Positions 34,443 to 42,082 of a stretch of 54,845 nt of DNA are shown here, piece after piece. The stretch spans positions 1 to 54,845 of the forward strand of contig USFG01000009.1 in NCBI GenBank assembly GCA_900553855.1, read 5' to 3'. This DNA comes from an uncultured Mycoplasmatota bacterium. GTDB taxonomy: Bacteria; Bacillota_I; Bacilli_A; RF39; UBA660. A program made the position numbers and the translations under genes. The notes under the pieces were generated by a model that did not search any database, had not been told where the DNA came from, and saw nothing but the letters and a program-made list of their open reading frames with translations. Within the stretch, counting starts at the first letter, position 1. Each line of letters begins with the position of its first letter.

Positions 34443-34468
34443 AAAAAAGGGCTTTATTCCCTTTTTAA
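34443..34468. terminator. Bidirectional terminator
   Basis: AAAAAGGG pairs with CCCTTTTT around a 7-nt loop between the RhuM-Fic gene and the converging envelope operon. Confidence 0.82.
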
Positions 34469-35211
34469 ACATCTTTAATATTTTTAATATCAATTACTTC
34501 ACTAATACTAGTATTCTTATTTCCTACTAAATAAACAGTTACCAAACTATTATCATAATCTGTAATTCCAATTTTATTAAATAAACTTTGTAAATCATTT
34601 TCACTTAAACTATCTATTGCAATTAATTTATAACTATCATCCAATATTTTACTTAACTTAACATAATCTAAAATATTTTTATAATTATAACTATTTGAAA
34701 CTAATACAACTTTTTTCTTATTTTTCCCTTTATATATAGATAAAAATTCTTTAACATTAATAAAATATTTTTCGTCAAAGTTCAATTTATACAGTTCATT
34801 ATATTCTTGCTCACTTAGCCCATTATCGCTCATAAATTTATATTCATAAGCAAGTTCTTCACTTTTATAAAGAGTTTTCTCTTCTCCATTAATAGTTGCA
34901 ACTAATTTATTTTCATCAAATGTTGCAATATATAATTTATTGTTTTTAATACTACAGTCAAGTTTAATAACATTAGATGAATTATTATATTTATAAGTAT
35001 TACAATTTTGATATCTTTCCTCATCATTATTTTTATTCTTAAAACTGAATTTATTATTTTCTAAATTAAGAACATATACATCATTGTTTTCAATTAAATA
35101 CCAATCATGTCCAGCTAACATTCCACTAGGTATATCACTAAAATCATAAATTAAAATAGCTCCTACAAACAGCACGGCCAATATTAATATAAAAATAAAT
35201 CCTTTTTTCAT
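34465..35211 (-). CDS. Membrane-anchored protein of unknown function
   Basis: The 248-residue protein has one N-terminal membrane helix (about 3-24) and an exported domain. The first part is strand-rich around HDWYLIENNDVYVL and a Cys pair (NCNTYK, LDCSIK). A later part (about 160-245) has the alternating pattern of a thioredoxin-like fold (KKVVLVSNSYNYKN, NSLVTVYLVGN) but lacks a CxxC motif. The ATG at 35211 follows GGAGGGAG. It is the last gene of the PAP2-SDR-uppP operon. I cannot name the family. Confidence 0.65.
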   Translation of the reverse strand: MKKGFIFILILAVLFVGAILIYDFSDIPSGMLAGHDWYLIENNDVYVLNLENNKFSFKNKNNDEERYQNCNTYKYNNSSNVIKLDCSIKNNKLYIATFDENKLVATINGEEKTLYKSEELAYEYKFMSDNGLSEQEYNELYKLNFDEKYFINVKEFLSIYKGKNKKKVVLVSNSYNYKNILDYVKLSKILDDSYKLIAIDSLSENDLQSLFNKIGITDYDNSLVTVYLVGNKNTSISEVIDIKNIKDV

Positions 35212-35227
35212 TACTACTCCCTCCATA

Positions 35228-36031
35228 TTATCTAAGTATAAAATATAATAATACGATTATACTTAAAACAATACGATAATATCCAAATACTTTAAAATCA
35301 TTCTTTTTAATATATTTTAACAAATATTTAATTGCAATTAAAGACACTATAAACGCTGTAATCATTCCAACTAATAATATAATTATTTCACTACTCGTAA
35401 AAGCAAAACCAAATTTAACTAATTTAAGAAGTGATGCTCCTGCCATAACAGGTACCGCCATATAAAAAGTAAAATTAGTAATAGTTGTTCTATCTAATCC
35501 TAAAGTCAAACCTCCAACAATTGTTGCTCCACTTCTACTTGTTCCCGGAATTATAGATAAAACTTGAAATAAACCAACTTTAAATGCATTTAAAAATGAT
35601 ACTTCTTTTATTGTATTTTTCTTTTTATGATTCTCAACAATTATAAATAAAACACCATAAACAAATAATGTTATAGCAACAGTCCATGGATTATAAAAAT
35701 GTTCATCTATCCAATCATCAAATAACAAACCAACTATTGCACAAGGAATGCATCCTACTAATATTTTTCCCCATAAAATAAAAGTATTCTTAGTATCTTC
35801 TTTGGTTTTATTAAATCCCCATGGAAATAAATCTTTAAAATAAATAACAACAACAGCCATTATAGCACCAAGTTGAATAACTACCTCAAACATTTTCCAA
35901 AATTCACTTGATACATCTAATTTAATAAATTCATTAGCTAATATCATGTGTCCAGTACTACTTATTGGAAGCCATTCAGTAATTCCTTCAATTATACCTA
36001 TAATAATTGTTTTTATAATATTTAAGAACAT
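35228..36031 (-). CDS. uppP: Undecaprenyl-diphosphate phosphatase
   Basis: This integral membrane enzyme recycles the lipid carrier of cell-wall synthesis by removing a phosphate from undecaprenyl pyrophosphate. The 267 residues match BacA/UppP in length, with signature EGITEWLPISSTGHMIL near the N-terminus and PGTSRSGATI in the middle, the two active-site segments. It overlaps the SDR gene by 1 nt. A second candidate phosphatase of the PAP2 type is encoded in the same operon. Confidence 0.96.
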   Translation of the reverse strand: MFLNIIKTIIIGIIEGITEWLPISSTGHMILANEFIKLDVSSEFWKMFEVVIQLGAIMAVVVIYFKDLFPWGFNKTKEDTKNTFILWGKILVGCIPCAIVGLLFDDWIDEHFYNPWTVAITLFVYGVLFIIVENHKKKNTIKEVSFLNAFKVGLFQVLSIIPGTSRSGATIVGGLTLGLDRTTITNFTFYMAVPVMAGASLLKLVKFGFAFTSSEIIILLVGMITAFIVSLIAIKYLLKYIKKNDFKVFGYYRIVLSIIVLLYFILR

Positions 36032-36783
36032 TATTTATCCTTCTTTCTTTGGATTTTATATAAAATTTTTAATTGTAATCTATATGGTAAAAATCTAGAA
36101 AAGAATATTCCCAATTTCATCATAGTGCCAGGAATAATTATCATTTTTCCCTTTAAAGTTTTATCAATTCCATATTTAGCAACATACTCGCTACTTAAAC
36201 TACTCGTATTAAACCCTCCACCAGCAACTTTATTAAAATTTGTATTAACCGGTCCTGGACATAGTGCACTAATAGTTACATTAGATTTTTTTATTCGTAA
36301 TTCTTCATTAATTGCCATAGTAAGTTTAAGAACATAATTTTTAGTAGCATAATAAGTATTTAAATAAGGTCCGGCAAAAAATCCCGCTGATGATGCAACA
36401 TTAAGAATCTTACCTTTATTATATTTAACCATATCCCTTAAAAACAACTTAGTTAAAATATGTAATGCCTTAATATTAACATCTATCATTTCCAATTCTT
36501 TATCTAAATCAGTTTCATCAAAAAAACCAAATAATCCAAAACCTGCATTATTTACAAGTAAATCAATTTTTTCTCCTTTTACTTTTTCATACAATTTATA
36601 AACATTAGCATCAATCGATAAATCATAATCATATATTGCTTTTGCGTTTTTACAAACATTTGCAACTTCCTGTAATCTTTCTTTATTTCTTCCTACTAAA
36701 AACACCTCATATCCTAGACTATCAAGATATTTAGCCATATCTCTACCTATCCCTGATGATGCTCCCGTTATTAATGCTTTCAT
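36031..36783 (-). CDS. Short-chain dehydrogenase (SDR, DltE-like)
   Basis: The 250-residue oxidoreductase has TGASSGIG at residues 6-13, NNAGFG, catalytic Ser in NVASSAGF and YYATK with the active-site Tyr and Lys. Members of this subgroup are often annotated DltE or YqjQ-like and act on unknown lipid or carbonyl substrates. A C-terminal extension (LPYRLQLKILYKIQRKK) may contact the membrane. It overlaps PAP2 by 4 nt and uppP by 1 nt, linking it to envelope lipid metabolism. Confidence 0.87.
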   Translation of the reverse strand: MKALITGASSGIGRDMAKYLDSLGYEVFLVGRNKERLQEVANVCKNAKAIYDYDLSIDANVYKLYEKVKGEKIDLLVNNAGFGLFGFFDETDLDKELEMIDVNIKALHILTKLFLRDMVKYNKGKILNVASSAGFFAGPYLNTYYATKNYVLKLTMAINEELRIKKSNVTISALCPGPVNTNFNKVAGGGFNTSSLSSEYVAKYGIDKTLKGKMIIIPGTMMKLGIFFSRFLPYRLQLKILYKIQRKKDK

Positions 36784-37394
36784 AATAATTTTCCTTTCTT
36801 AGTTAATACAATAATTAGTATAAGTAATGTACTGCCCCATAAGAATCCTCCTATAACATCAGAGGTATAATGAACACCTAAGTAAATTCTGCTAATTCCA
36901 ATTAGTAAAATTAAGAACAATACCATTATTAATATTATTATTTTAACACTTTTATTTAAATTACTTCTATATAATAAATATGTTAAAAATCCATAAAAAA
37001 CAGTTGCCATCATTGAATGCCCAGATGGAAAACTAAAATTACTTTCCGTTATTAACCAATTAATTTTATCAGGTCTATCTCTTCTTATAATATTTTTAAT
37101 TATTAAATTAACTACTGAAGAAACAAGTGTTACTAATATTATTAATAAATATGATTTATCCTTTTTAATCAAAGTTAATAAAATTGATATTATACACATT
37201 AAAGCTATAAATTTAATACTACATAAAAAAGTTATTATCTTAAAAAAGTAGGTATTAAATTCACTTTTAAATGAAATAATAAAATCATATATTTTAATAT
37301 CCATATTACTAAATACATTAAAATAAACCAAAAAAGTCCAAATTAATGATATAACAAAAAATATAATTAACAAATATTTATCTTTTTTCTTCAT
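36780..37394 (-). CDS. PAP2 family phosphatase
   Basis: The 204-residue protein has about five to six membrane helices and the three PAP2 active-site motifs: KNIIRRDRP, PSGHS and SRIYLGVHYTSD. These enzymes dephosphorylate phosphatidic acid, phosphatidylglycerol phosphate or undecaprenyl pyrophosphate at the outer face of the membrane. Being in an operon with uppP favours a lipid-carrier role. It is the first gene of the operon and overlaps the SDR gene by 4 nt. Confidence 0.92.
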   Translation of the reverse strand: MKKKDKYLLIIFFVISLIWTFLVYFNVFSNMDIKIYDFIISFKSEFNTYFFKIITFLCSIKFIALMCIISILLTLIKKDKSYLLIILVTLVSSVVNLIIKNIIRRDRPDKINWLITESNFSFPSGHSMMATVFYGFLTYLLYRSNLNKSVKIIILIMVLFLILLIGISRIYLGVHYTSDVIGGFLWGSTLLILIIVLTKKGKLL

Positions 37395-37434
37395 AATTTA
37401 AATTATATAACAAGAAAATAAAAATATCTATAAA

Positions 37435-37857
37435 TTAGTATAATTCTTGACACACTCCGCTATTTGGTTTATAAAAACAATGTTTTTTATAACTTCCTGC
37501 AAAAGGTTGTTCATACCAATTAGTTTTGCATGTATTTTTTCCCGGAGCATAAAACCATAAAGCATGCGTTGCCGGGTAATAATATTCTCCTTTTAAACAT
37601 CTTTCAGCTAATTGTTTTTCTTTTGTTGTTGCTGATCCAACATACAACGTACTATTAACTCCACTAAAACCTCCTGGATTTTGATTAACTACTCCACTTA
37701 TACTTCTAATATTTTTAAATGTATAACAAGTTGCTATAGCCCTATTAACGATTACATTCCCGACCATCAGCATTCCCAAATTACCTTCAGCAAGTGCTTC
37801 TGCTCTCATAAGTCTTGCCATCATATCAAGTTCCTTACTAGTATAATTAATTAACAT
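37435..37857 (-). CDS. Spore cortex hydrolase, CwlJ/SleB-like
   Basis: This cell-wall hydrolase family (Hydrolase_2) degrades the muramic-lactam-containing spore cortex during germination. The 140 residues match CwlJ length and lack a signal peptide, as CwlJ does. Recognised are MARLMRAEALAEGNLGMLMVGNVIVNRA with the catalytic Glu region, NPGGFSGV, and the C-terminal YAPGKNTCKTNWYEQPFAGS. The ATG at 37857 follows GGTGG. The gene is monocistronic next to tRNA-Trp. With the gerA operon and CotJ it supports a complete spore cycle. Confidence 0.88.
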   Translation of the reverse strand: MLINYTSKELDMMARLMRAEALAEGNLGMLMVGNVIVNRAIATCYTFKNIRSISGVVNQNPGGFSGVNSTLYVGSATTKEKQLAERCLKGEYYYPATHALWFYAPGKNTCKTNWYEQPFAGSYKKHCFYKPNSGVCQELY

Positions 37858-37939
37858 AATAACCACCATTTTATTATATGTTTTAACAACAAAAATATTG
37901 AAATAATCTAATTTTATGCTATAATTAATTCATACACAC

Positions 37940-38013
37940 AGGGGTGTGGTATAATGGTAGCATAGGAGTCTCCAAAACTTTTGATGGGAGTTCGATTCTC
38001 TCCACCCCTGCCA
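37940..38013 (+). tRNA. tRNA-Trp (CCA)
   Basis: The acceptor stem AGGGGTG / CACCCCT is perfect. The anticodon loop CTCCAAA gives CCA. A T-arm with GTTCGATT and an encoded 3' CCA at 38011-38013 complete a 74-nt tRNA. Confidence 0.95.
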
Positions 38014-38025
38014 ATTTTTGTACAT

Positions 38026-38067
38026 AAAGACGATATTAAATAATTTATTTCTTAATATCGTCTTTTT
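38026..38067. terminator. Terminator after tRNA-Trp
   Basis: AAAGACGATATTAA pairs perfectly (14 bp) with TTAATATCGTCTTT, followed by TTTAATTAA. It can also end the converging YcxB-like gene transcript. Confidence 0.85.
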
Positions 38068-38104
38068 AATTAACCTAAAAAAGATACTACTTAACGTAAA
38101 TATC

Positions 38105-39373
38105 TCATTTGTTATACATAAGTTTATATTTGTGTATTGTTAATTCCTTTTTTGTTTTATCATACCTCATAGCATATATTTCATACACACCAGATTCATT
38201 AGGTATAGTATTATATTCATTAGTAGTTTTATTATAAACCGAATAATATAAATCTTCTTTAGCCCTATATTGAGAAGGCAATAATATTTTAAGTTCAGAT
38301 TTTATTTTAGTACTTAAAATCCAATTCTCACTATTTTCAATACTACTAACTAAATCACTAACATCTTCTTTATCATAATAAACATTTATAATAGAATATT
38401 CTTTTTTATCATCATCTAAATATGTTCCCCAATTATGAATTTCTAACTCTCCATTATTAGGTATATTTGCATCTATATAATTCTTGTAATCATTAATTTT
38501 ACTATAATTATCAGATAATGTAGGCATTAAACAAAATGTACCATAAATTAATAATAAAAAACCTATTATAAATCCAGCAACTATATTTTTTGTACAATTT
38601 ATTCCTTTATTTTTATATTTAAAGCCAAGCACTATAGAAGCAATTGGAATTGGTAACCAACACCAAAATATCCAAGTATTTTTTAGAAAATTAAACGCAT
38701 GTTGAGGATTTAATTCATCTATTAATGAATATGACCATAAAGCACCCCATAAACTACCAATAGTTAAAATAAATAAAAAGGTCATAAAATAACTTATTGA
38801 TAATGTATTATCAGTATTTTTAAAATTATCTACTCCTTTAAAGTTTGAACTATCTCCTAAATTATTTTCTAAATTTTTAAACTTACTTCTTATAAAATTA
38901 ATTAATTCCAAATCACATTTATTCTTTTGTAAAATTATAACTGTATTTTTAGAAGGATATTCTAAATAAAAATTAGTATCATTCTCAACGCATCTACTTA
39001 TTTCAGAATAATCAATAGTTATAGATGATTTTTCACCACTAACTACAAAGAAATTCCCATAGAATTCATTTTCAAGATTAACCTCAACCATTCCCTTTTT
39101 TATTCTATTATTTTGAAATCTTTCGATTACAGTTTCTAATTTGTAATAAACTAAAATATATATTTCCAATAAAACAAAGAAAGTCAAGGTAACCATCCAA
39201 TTTTTAAAAATCAATGAGATAAACCCCATTATAACAAGATTTAATAAAGTACCTAATTTTACAAATACCCAATACACTCTTTTTGGAAAATACTTTGCCA
39301 TTTTCATATATTCGTATCCATCAGTAATACTTTCGCATTTATATAAACACTTATCCATTTTTTCTCTAACCAT
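38105..39373 (-). CDS. YcxB-like membrane protein
   Basis: The 422-residue protein has a pair of helices near residues 35-80, then a soluble YcxB-like domain (about 95-165) with EFYGNFFVVSGEKSSITIDYSEI and NFYLEYPSKNTVIILQK, then three to four more helices (about 195-285) and an exported C-terminal domain of about 130 residues. YcxB-like domains have no known biochemical function. The long C-terminal part is unusual for the family. It is monocistronic. Confidence 0.72.
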   Translation of the reverse strand: MVREKMDKCLYKCESITDGYEYMKMAKYFPKRVYWVFVKLGTLLNLVIMGFISLIFKNWMVTLTFFVLLEIYILVYYKLETVIERFQNNRIKKGMVEVNLENEFYGNFFVVSGEKSSITIDYSEISRCVENDTNFYLEYPSKNTVIILQKNKCDLELINFIRSKFKNLENNLGDSSNFKGVDNFKNTDNTLSISYFMTFLFILTIGSLWGALWSYSLIDELNPQHAFNFLKNTWIFWCWLPIPIASIVLGFKYKNKGINCTKNIVAGFIIGFLLLIYGTFCLMPTLSDNYSKINDYKNYIDANIPNNGELEIHNWGTYLDDDKKEYSIINVYYDKEDVSDLVSSIENSENWILSTKIKSELKILLPSQYRAKEDLYYSVYNKTTNEYNTIPNESGVYEIYAMRYDKTKKELTIHKYKLMYNK

Positions 39374-39455
39374 CCTAAAATCTCACCACATATCTTAATA
39401 ACTTTATCCAATTAAATTATAGCATACATTTTTAAATTTCTATAATTAATTTCAT

Positions 39456-39484
39456 TTGACATAACACCCGCTTTAATATATAAT
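39456..39484 (+). promoter_or_regulatory. Consensus sigma-A promoter
   Basis: Perfect TTGACA and TATAAT are separated by 17 nt. An AAGGGG ribosome binding site and the ATG at 39510 follow within 30 nt. Confidence 0.88.
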
Positions 39485-39509
39485 AACTAATCAAGAAAAA
39501 GGGGTTATT

Positions 39510-40205
39510 ATGGAAGAACAATTAAATGAATTAAATGAAATTATAGAATTAATTAATCAAAATATTGAAAAAGTAAATAATGTTGAATATGGTAGTGATT
39601 ATTATTATATTAATCATACCTTTAAAGAAAAAGAAAAAAAGAATTTTGAAATCAAGCAAAAAGAAGATATTGAATTAAATCAAATAGATACAGCATTATC
39701 AAAATTAGAATACTCTAAACAAAGAACAAATAACTCTGAAAGATTAAAAAGTTTAGAAAAAATAATAAACTTTTATACAACAAGAAGAGATTTAATAAAC
39801 ACTAATAGAAGCAATAGATTAAAAGAATTAGAACTTTTAAAACAAAAAATAAAAGAAATACTAGAAGATGAAAAATATTTTTATCAAACTAAACAATTAG
39901 TTATTGATATCCTAAATTCATTTATTTATAGTATTAATTTAAATAATTCTTATTATGTTTTAGCAAACCACAGTAATTACAATAAATTTACCGCCTTTGT
40001 TGATAATAAATTACCTATTCACCCAAGAGTCTTAGAATATTTTAAATCATTAGGAGCAACAATAATGTATGAAAGTTGTATCTTCTTTGAATCAAATTTA
40101 GAAACATTAATAAAATTATTAACCACCAAAAATATTGAATGGATTTTAATAATAAATCCTAACTTTAAATTAGAATCAAAATTAAATCAAAAGAAAAAGA
40201 ACTAA
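39510..40205 (+). CDS. Coiled-coil protein of unknown function
   Basis: The 231-residue soluble protein has a long Lys/Glu-rich helical first half (about 1-135), predicted coiled coil from its EL.EI..LI and heptad-like leucines. A globular C-terminal part (about 135-225) follows, with HPRVLEYFKSLGATIMYESCIFF and a WILIINPNF strand. No signal peptide is present. It has a consensus promoter and is expected to be well expressed. I do not recognise the family. Confidence 0.72.
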   Translation: MEEQLNELNEIIELINQNIEKVNNVEYGSDYYYINHTFKEKEKKNFEIKQKEDIELNQIDTALSKLEYSKQRTNNSERLKSLEKIINFYTTRRDLINTNRSNRLKELELLKQKIKEILEDEKYFYQTKQLVIDILNSFIYSINLNNSYYVLANHSNYNKFTAFVDNKLPIHPRVLEYFKSLGATIMYESCIFFESNLETLIKLLTTKNIEWILIINPNFKLESKLNQKKKN

Positions 40206-40210
40206 TCGTT

Positions 40211-40432
40211 CTATCTTCTAGACATTCCTGCACGAACATTATCTAGTTCATCCATAGACATTTCATCAGAATCTTTACCTAAAGCTTCTAAAGCTTCTTT
40301 TTCTTTTTTTAATTTTTCAATTTGTTGTCTTCTATACAAGTTTTCATTACTTAATGTAGCATTCTCACCTATTTCATGAGAAACACCAGCAACAACACTA
40401 TCTAAAGTTTCTAAATCTAATTCTTCGTTCAT
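40211..40432 (-). CDS. Small peptide with two GG-leader-like motifs, 73 aa
   Basis: The acidic 73-residue protein carries the motif ELDLETLDSVVAG at 4-16 and a second, similar DEMSMDELDNVRAG at about 56-69, followed only by MSRR. Both resemble the L-D-x-V-x-(A/G)-G ending of double-glycine or Nif11-type leader peptides of bacteriocins and RiPPs. Between them is a Lys/Glu-rich helix. No Cys-rich core or maturation enzyme gene is nearby. The ATG at 40432 directly follows GGAGGAAAA. It lies downstream of cotJC in the same direction. It may be a leader-type peptide or a spore-coat-associated peptide. Confidence 0.7.
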   Translation of the reverse strand: MNEELDLETLDSVVAGVSHEIGENATLSNENLYRRQQIEKLKKEKEALEALGKDSDEMSMDELDNVRAGMSRR

Positions 40433-40511
40433 TTTTTCCTCCATCTATTTTAATTATACATAGAAAATAGCTATTCTCCATATTTCATCTCTAAAATAGA
40501 CACTTGATTTA

Positions 40512-40543
40512 CATTTTAAAAGATTACCAAATCAGTAATCTTT
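40512..40543 (-). terminator. Possible terminator of the CotJ operon
   Basis: On the minus strand AAAGATTAC and GTAATCTTT form a 9-bp stem around a 7-nt loop, followed by TTAAAATG. The weak T-run may allow partial read-through to the small peptide gene. Confidence 0.55.
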
Positions 40544-41096
40544 ATTTATTATATTTATATTTTTCATATAATTTTTTAAATCTATTATAATGAACGATTT
40601 CTCTTTGTCTTAAGAATAATAAAATATTTATTAATTCTGAATCTTCAGCAATATCTATTAAATGTTCATAAGTTGCCCTTGCTTTTTCCTCAGCAGCCAT
40701 ATCTTCCGCTAAATCAGCAACTGCATCTCCGATTGATGCAAAATAACTAACTGTAAATGGCACTCCATTTGAATTAATTGGATAAATACCATAACCATTC
40801 TCAACATAATTACTAGTTAGTCCATTTGCTTCTAGTTCCTCTTTTGTAGCACCATCTAATAATTGATGAACCATTACACAAATCATTTCCGCATGTCCAA
40901 ACTCTTCAGTTGCAATATCATTTAAAAGTGCTCTTCCCTCATCAGTTGGCATTGAAAACTTTTGACTAAAATATCTTAAAGCTGCTCCTAACTCACCATT
41001 TGCTCCACCATATTGAGTAATTAAATATTTAGCCATCTTAATATCTTTTTTCTTTAAATTAATTGGAAAAGGAAGCATTTTTTTATACTTAAACAT
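40542..41096 (-). CDS. cotJC: Spore coat protein CotJC (manganese catalase-like)
   Basis: The 184-residue protein matches CotJC, a diiron/dimanganese ferritin-like protein of the spore coat related to manganese catalase. Seen are QYGGANGELGAALRYFSQKF, TEEFGHAEM with metal-binding Glu and His, AAEEKARATYEHL and the C-terminal REIVHYNRF, giving the usual Glu/His ligand set. The ATG at 41096 follows AAGGAGAT inside the end of the preceding gene; the longer frame is unlikely. It overlaps that gene by 8 nt. Confidence 0.94.
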   Translation of the reverse strand: MFKYKKMLPFPINLKKKDIKMAKYLITQYGGANGELGAALRYFSQKFSMPTDEGRALLNDIATEEFGHAEMICVMVHQLLDGATKEELEANGLTSNYVENGYGIYPINSNGVPFTVSYFASIGDAVADLAEDMAAEEKARATYEHLIDIAEDSELINILLFLRQREIVHYNRFKKLYEKYKYNK

Positions 41097-41502
41097 TCTT
41101 ATTATCTCCTTCCCAAGGCCATTTACCACTATACCAAGTATATCTACCTTTTAAATCATCACTTAAATCTAAAACCTCATATTTCTCCTCATAATCTTTA
41201 ACTAATACCTTTAATCTTTCATTATATACCTTAAATAAATCATATAATTTCTTATTATTAGGTTCTAAATCAAGTTTTAAATTTAAATCATCAATAGCAA
41301 AGCAATATTCTCTAATCTTTAAAAGCATAGCATCTTTTTCACAAGTAGGTTTAATCTTATAAGGTTTATAATTTTTATATGGCACATATTCATCTAAAAA
41401 CAAATTACCTAAAACAAGACCTTCATCAGGATTAAGAACATCGTCTCTATCTAAATTAAAATAGTTCTTTAAAAAATCTTCATTCTCTAAATTAAATAAC
41501 AT
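41089..41502 (-). CDS. CotJA-CotJB-like fused spore coat protein
   Basis: The 137-residue protein appears to combine two coat proteins normally encoded separately. Residues about 20-45 (LNPDEGLVLGNLFLDEYVPYKNY) resemble CotJA. Residues about 52-137 match CotJB: LLKIREYCFAIDDLNLKLDLEPNN, a long helix, YEEKYEVLDLSDDL and the C-terminal WYSGKWPWEGD. CotJB alone is about 85-90 residues, so the extra N-terminal region accounts for CotJA. It is upstream of and overlapping cotJC, giving cotJ order A/B-C. Confidence 0.8.
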   Translation of the reverse strand: MLFNLENEDFLKNYFNLDRDDVLNPDEGLVLGNLFLDEYVPYKNYKPYKIKPTCEKDAMLLKIREYCFAIDDLNLKLDLEPNNKKLYDLFKVYNERLKVLVKDYEEKYEVLDLSDDLKGRYTWYSGKWPWEGDNKNV

Positions 41503-41587
41503 ACTAACCTCCTAAAATAGTCTATGTTTATTATTAAAAATGGTTATATTAATTTAATTTAGACCATAATAAAAAAGAGGTACAATT

Positions 41588-42082
41588 ATGATATTATTAT
41601 GTCTTAAAATATTTGCTGCCAGAATTATAGATGTTACATTAGGAACAGTTAAAACTTTTTTTATATTTAAAGAAAAAAGAATTACGTCTTTTATTATATC
41701 TTTCTTTGAACTAATCATCTGGTTTTATGCAGCTAGAACTGCTTTATCTATGGAAATAAATTCAATATTTATTCCAATATCATACGCTTTAGGATATGCA
41801 ACCGGTACATATATCGGTACATTTATTTCTTCAAAATATATTAAAGGACATCTAACTGTAAATGTTATATCAAATAAAATAACTAAAGATAAAATTAAAG
41901 AGTTTAAAGAAAAAAACTTTGGTATTACATCAATTAAAACCGAAGATAATAAACACTTACTTATTATTGAAATTGAAAAATCAAGATTAAATGAACTAAA
42001 AGAAACTATCTCTAAAATAGATGATAGTTCCTTTATTATAGTAAACGATACAAGAATAGTTCAAAATGGTTATATTAAATAG
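41588..42082 (+). CDS. UPF0316/DUF2179-type membrane protein
   Basis: The 164-residue protein has three N-terminal helices (DUF5698-like, with RIIDVTLGTVKTFFIFK, the family signature, and FYAARTAL) and a cytosolic C-terminal domain (about 95-160) of the DUF2179 kind. Molecular function is not established. It is preceded by AAGAGGT and is divergent from the CotJ operon. It converges on the P-type ATPase gene with no intergenic space. Confidence 0.88.
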   Translation: MILLCLKIFAARIIDVTLGTVKTFFIFKEKRITSFIISFFELIIWFYAARTALSMEINSIFIPISYALGYATGTYIGTFISSKYIKGHLTVNVISNKITKDKIKEFKEKNFGITSIKTEDNKHLLIIEIEKSRLNELKETISKIDDSSFIIVNDTRIVQNGYIK

